Source of the DNA: an uncultured Selenomonadales bacterium
GTDB lineage: Bacteria; Bacillota; Negativicutes; Selenomonadales; Selenomonadaceae
Direction of reading: 5' to 3'
Length of the DNA stretch: 6,100 nt
Assembly (NCBI GenBank): GCA_946547205.1
Contig: CAMNPA010000085.1
Coordinates: forward strand, 1-6,100
This document shows positions 5,243-6,100 of this stretch, piece after piece. A program made the position numbers and the translations under genes. Numbering within the stretch: position 1 is the first letter of the stretch; each line of letters starts with the position of its first letter. The notes under the pieces were generated by a model that worked only from the letters and a program-made list of their open reading frames with translations, made no database searches and was not told the origin of the DNA.

Positions 5243-6100
5243 TTACTCCGTGCGCGTGATGAACATTGCGTCGCCAAAAGAAAAAAATCTGTAACGTTTT
5301 GCGACTGCCTCGCGATAAGCACGCAAGATGAATTCTCGTCCGGCGAATGCGCTGACCAACATTAAAAGCGTTGACTTCGGCAAGTGAAAGTTTGTTATCA
5401 GCGCGTCAACGATTTGGAATTCGTAGCCTGGGTAGATGAAAATTTTCGTTGAGCTTGCGCCGACTGCCACTGAATTTTTATCAATCGCCGCCGCTTCCAA
5501 TGTTCTGATTGACGTTGTGCCGACCGCGATGACTCGTCCGCCGCGCAGTTTCGTTTCGTGAATCAAATCGGCTGTCGTCTGCGGTATCGAAAAAAATTCT
5601 TCGTGCATTTGATGTTGCTCAATCGTTTCGACTTGCACCGGGCGGAACGTTCCCAATCCAACATGCAACGTGACGAATCCAAGGTTGATGCCGAAATTTT
5701 TCAGCTCGCGCATTTGTTCCGTCGTGAAGTGCAGTCCGGCAGTCGGTGCGGCGGCGGAGCCTCGTTCGCGATTGTAAACGGTCTGATAACGTTCGCTGTC
5801 GTCAAGTTTCTCGTGAATGTAAGGCGGCAGAGGAGTTTCGCCCAATCGATCCAAAATTTCCTCGAACACGCCGTTAAATTTGAACTGCACGATTCGCCCG
5901 CCGAAGTTCGTCCGACCTACAACATTACAACTCAATTCATTGCCGAAAAAAATTTCTGCGCCCTCGGCGATTTTCCTGCCGGGCTTAACTAAACTTTCCC
6001 ATGTCGTCGCGTCCAAACGTCGGAGCAAAAAAATTTCGGCGCGTGCACCTGTGGATTTGCGTCCGATAAGTCGCGCCGGTATTACTCGCGTGTCGTTGAA
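5243..6100 (-). CDS. queA: S-adenosylmethionine:tRNA ribosyltransferase-isomerase (5' end missing)
   Basis: QueA moves the ribosyl part of S-adenosylmethionine onto preQ1 in tRNA, giving epoxyqueuosine; it acts after Tgt. The frame is open to the right window edge: the first visible residues are NDTRVIPARLIGRK, a stretch found about 55-60 residues into the family, so 285 residues of an expected 340 or so are present and the true start is outside the window. An internal TTG at 6028 should not be taken as the start. Diagnostic motifs: GSAAAPTAGLHFT, HVGLGTFRPV, AVGTTSIRTLEAA, VDALITNFHLPKSTLLMLVS and YRFFSFGDAMFI near the C-terminus. The TAA stop is 3 bases before the ATPase start. No defect is seen in the visible part. 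Confidence 0.98.
   Translation of the reverse strand, partial: FNDTRVIPARLIGRKSTGARAEIFLLRRLDATTWESLVKPGRKIAEGAEIFFGNELSCNVVGRTNFGGRIVQFKFNGVFEEILDRLGETPLPPYIHEKLDDSERYQTVYNRERGSAAAPTAGLHFTTEQMRELKNFGINLGFVTLHVGLGTFRPVQVETIEQHQMHEEFFSIPQTTADLIHETKLRGGRVIAVGTTSIRTLEAAAIDKNSVAVGASSTKIFIYPGYEFQIVDALITNFHLPKSTLLMLVSAFAGREFILRAYREAVAKRYRFFSFGDAMFITRTE
5246..5250 (-). promoter_or_regulatory. Shine-Dalgarno of cassette gene 1 within the queA end
   Basis: CGGAG on the minus strand, formed by the final sense codons of queA and 6 bases from the ATPase ATG. There is no room for a promoter between the two genes, so the ATPase must be read from the queA transcript or from a promoter hidden inside queA. 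Confidence 0.65.

Larger units (their letters stand above)
39..5446. repeat. dispersed AAAATTTT palindrome, 16 copies
   Basis: Hand count of exact copies gives start positions 39, 1061, 1723, 1764, 2953, 3034, 3118, 3887, 4004, 4218, 4350, 4481, 4578, 4964, 5090 and 5439. All lie inside genes: two in tgt, two in cassette gene 3, three in gene 2, eight in gene 1, one in queA. Many are extended to GAAAATTTT or AAAATTTTC. Chance expectation at roughly one quarter per base is about 0.1 copies in a window this size. Confidence 0.85.

Overview
The window is a bacterial genome fragment. All six genes I accept lie on the minus strand, so the transcription order runs from high to low coordinates. The outer genes are the two core enzymes of tRNA queuosine synthesis: queA (truncated by the right window edge) and tgt (complete, ending 5 bases from the left edge). 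QueA and Tgt genes are usually neighbours in Bacillota (the ruvB-queA-tgt-yajC type of arrangement). The protein sequences, the gene order and moderate base composition fit an anaerobic Bacillota member, perhaps a Negativicute. That taxonomic guess is inference from gene order and general look, not from a search.

Between queA and tgt sits a block that is not part of the queuosine pathway. It starts 3 bases after the queA stop codon and holds three tightly packed, overlapping genes. The first is a 625-residue GHKL (HSP90/MutL/MORC-like) ATPase with clear nucleotide-binding motifs, an S5-like transducer region, a disordered acidic linker and a beta-rich C-terminal domain. The second is a 290-residue protein I cannot name, with a beta-rich N-terminal half and a helical C-terminal part. 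The third is a 331-residue protein that recalls the uncharacterised DUF6339 type, with a small C-terminal domain resembling the C-terminal domain of GreA/GreB. The 17-base and TGATG overlaps imply translational coupling and hence one functional unit. The best inference is an accessory, probably anti-phage or genome-surveillance, ATPase system riding on the queA-tgt transcript. I do not recognise it as a named system. A free-standing 82-residue DUF2283-like gene lies between the cassette and tgt.

No convincing promoter, terminator, RNA gene, insertion sequence, attachment site or CRISPR array was found. The only non-coding gaps are 48 and 65 bases long. Two sequence-level signals stand out. 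The palindrome AAAATTTT occurs 16 times by hand count, in core and accessory genes alike and in all three reading frames. A run of nine A residues sits exactly at the junction before the Gre-like domain of the third cassette gene, where slippage in either direction would remove that domain.
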